The translations under genes and the position numbers were made by a program. A stretch of 21,291 nucleotides of DNA. It comes from Cytophagales bacterium. Its GTDB lineage: Bacteria; Bacteroidota; Bacteroidia; Cytophagales; UBA9547. Numbering within the stretch: the stretch's first letter is position 1; every line of letters starts with the position of its first letter. This document shows positions 20,340 to 21,291 of the stretch, piece after piece. The DNA is taken from NCBI GenBank assembly GCA_025360395.1, contig JANYCH010000080.1:1-21291 (forward strand), in the 5' to 3' direction. The notes beneath the pieces are model-generated. The model was not told the DNA's origin. It made no database searches and worked only from the letters and a program-made list of their open reading frames with translations.

Positions 20340-21291
20340 GTTTAGAAACCTTAATTACTTTCACATGTCCTCCTTGCTTTATTCTCAGGTAATATAAACC
20401 AGTCTCAAGGCTGGTAATATCTATTTTTTCAGTATCCTTCCCTTCCAGGACGGACCTTCCTGAATTGTCTGTGATAACATATTCAAAATTTGAAATCCCT
20501 TTCAGGTTCAGTTCGTTCCTAGCAGGATTTGGATAAACCAAGCTGCTATTAATTTCAGTAACTTCTTCCAATCCTGCAATAACTGATTGGTTAATCAATT
20601 TTGCTGTACCGAACAAAGAAGCATTATGGTAGGCCTCGTCAGTTGCTGAGTTCCAAGATAGTTTAGCATCTCTTGTGCTACCGTCGTCATCATCATTTAT
20701 CATGAAATCAATCCCAATTAATTTATCAGTACCTGGGGTTACTTTTAGAGTTGTCCATGGTAATCTACCTTCAATAACATAACCATTTGTGGTGGAAACT
20801 GCAGAATAAGTAATTCCGGTAACAGAAGCTGTTGAAGGTATGGTTCCTACAACTGTACCATCGTTCCATCCAAATGAATACTGACAATCATTTGCATCGT
20901 AATTTGTTGCTTTTGCATTATCAGCATCAATATAAAGCTCTACCTGATCGTCATCATAAGAATTTGGGCTGTCATTTATTTTGGTGTCGTCTGTAACAAC
21001 AGCAAGGAAATACAGGTAGGTATTATCCCAAAGTACTTTTGCATATCCGCTCAAATCAGCACTATTTGCAACTATACCTAACAATAACTGAGAAGCGTTC
21101 ATAGGCTTCACATTAGCATCGTCCCACACATTATCTATGGCTCCGTCAATAGTGATGGCCTGTGACAACTTGTAGACCGGATAAGTGCTTACTACATTTA
21201 CTGTTATGGAAGCTTTTTCGCTTTCACAATTATTGGCGGTTGAAGTAACATAATATGTAGTACTTCCTACAGCAGTAGTAAGAGGTTTGGG
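20335..21291 (-). CDS. Secreted CBM9-domain protein with T9SS sorting domain, partial
   Basis: The last 318 residues of a larger protein whose start lies beyond the right edge; the frame is open to base 21291, so a TTG at 21168 is not a start. Order in the visible part: end of an Ig-like repeat (GSTTYYVTSTANNCESEKAS, about 9-28), then a CBM9/DOMON-type carbohydrate-binding domain from AITIDGAIDNVWDDANV (about 45) to about 230, with YDDDQVELYIDADN and an acidic NDDDDG stretch. A C-terminal type A sorting domain follows (SSLVYPNPARNELNL, TGLYYLRI, ending KVIKVSKL), which directs export by the type IX system. By context it is probably a polysaccharide-degrading or binding surface protein, the catalytic part being off-window. 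Confidence 0.88.
   Translation of the reverse strand, partial: PKPLTTAVGSTTYYVTSTANNCESEKASITVNVVSTYPVYKLSQAITIDGAIDNVWDDANVKPMNASQLLLGIVANSADLSGYAKVLWDNTYLYFLAVVTDDTKINDSPNSYDDDQVELYIDADNAKATNYDANDCQYSFGWNDGTVVGTIPSTASVTGITYSAVSTTNGYVIEGRLPWTTLKVTPGTDKLIGIDFMINDDDDGSTRDAKLSWNSATDEAYHNASLFGTAKLINQSVIAGLEEVTEINSSLVYPNPARNELNLKGISNFEYVITDNSGRSVLEGKDTEKIDITSLETGLYYLRIKQGGHVKVIKVSKL

Overview
This AT-rich window has the gene content and signals of a Bacteroidota chromosome, most likely from Cytophagales (a Cytophaga or Sporocytophaga-like bacterium; inference only). The evidence is a type IX secretion sorting domain on a CBM9-bearing secreted protein, Bacteroidota-type lipoproteins, an ECF sigma factor followed by a small anti-sigma-like protein, near-absence of Shine-Dalgarno sequences, several TTG/GTG starts, and promoter-like sites that fit the Bacteroidota consensus TTG (-33) / TAnnTTTG (-7). 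No phage, transposase, CRISPR array or plasmid function is visible. Most of the window is ordinary core genome.

Layout. 1-834 (-): a flavodoxin/ferredoxin reductase-like oxidoreductase cut by the left edge. 938-2450 (+): ECF sigma factor, small anti-sigma-like protein and guanylate kinase (gmk). 2614-3495 (+): an MbnP-like lipoprotein. 3652-3728 (-): tRNA-Asp with encoded CCA and a strong terminator. 3891-5695 (+): accA, translationally coupled to an MBL-fold hydrolase. 5800-6195 (-): a TerB-like protein. 6463-6639 (+): a 58-residue lipoprotein below the usual ORF length cutoff. 6690-7886 (+): an RsmB-type rRNA m5C methyltransferase. 8007-9273 (+): branched-chain aminotransferase and a tiny Cys-rich protein. 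9426-10529 (-): a membrane-anchored EEP-fold nuclease/phosphatase. 10586-12231 (+): a D-2-hydroxyacid dehydrogenase and a Skp/OmpH-like protein. 12415-14050 (+): a UMF1-type MFS transporter overlapping a small lipoprotein. 14052-15456 (-): PdeM-type phosphoesterase and a transglutaminase-fold protein that lacks the expected cysteine. 15495-18846 (+): a secreted two-module protein, a HAD-family protein and htpG. 18944-20125 (-): an ArsR / AHSA1-like / DoxX-like operon with a clear promoter-operator region. 20335-21291 (-): the C-terminus of a large secreted CBM9 plus T9SS protein running off the right edge.

The features that gene calls do not explain are: two 160-180 bp elements bounded by inverted arrays of a GTTGAC-type heptamer, each abutting a stop codon; two palindromic operators placed in the spacer and start region of the ArsR promoter; a 7-codon leader ORF overlapping the TTG start of pdeM; and a perfect hairpin over the stop codon of the T9SS protein. 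I see no clearly new defence or biosynthetic system. The heptamer elements and the ArsR control region are the best candidates for a second look.
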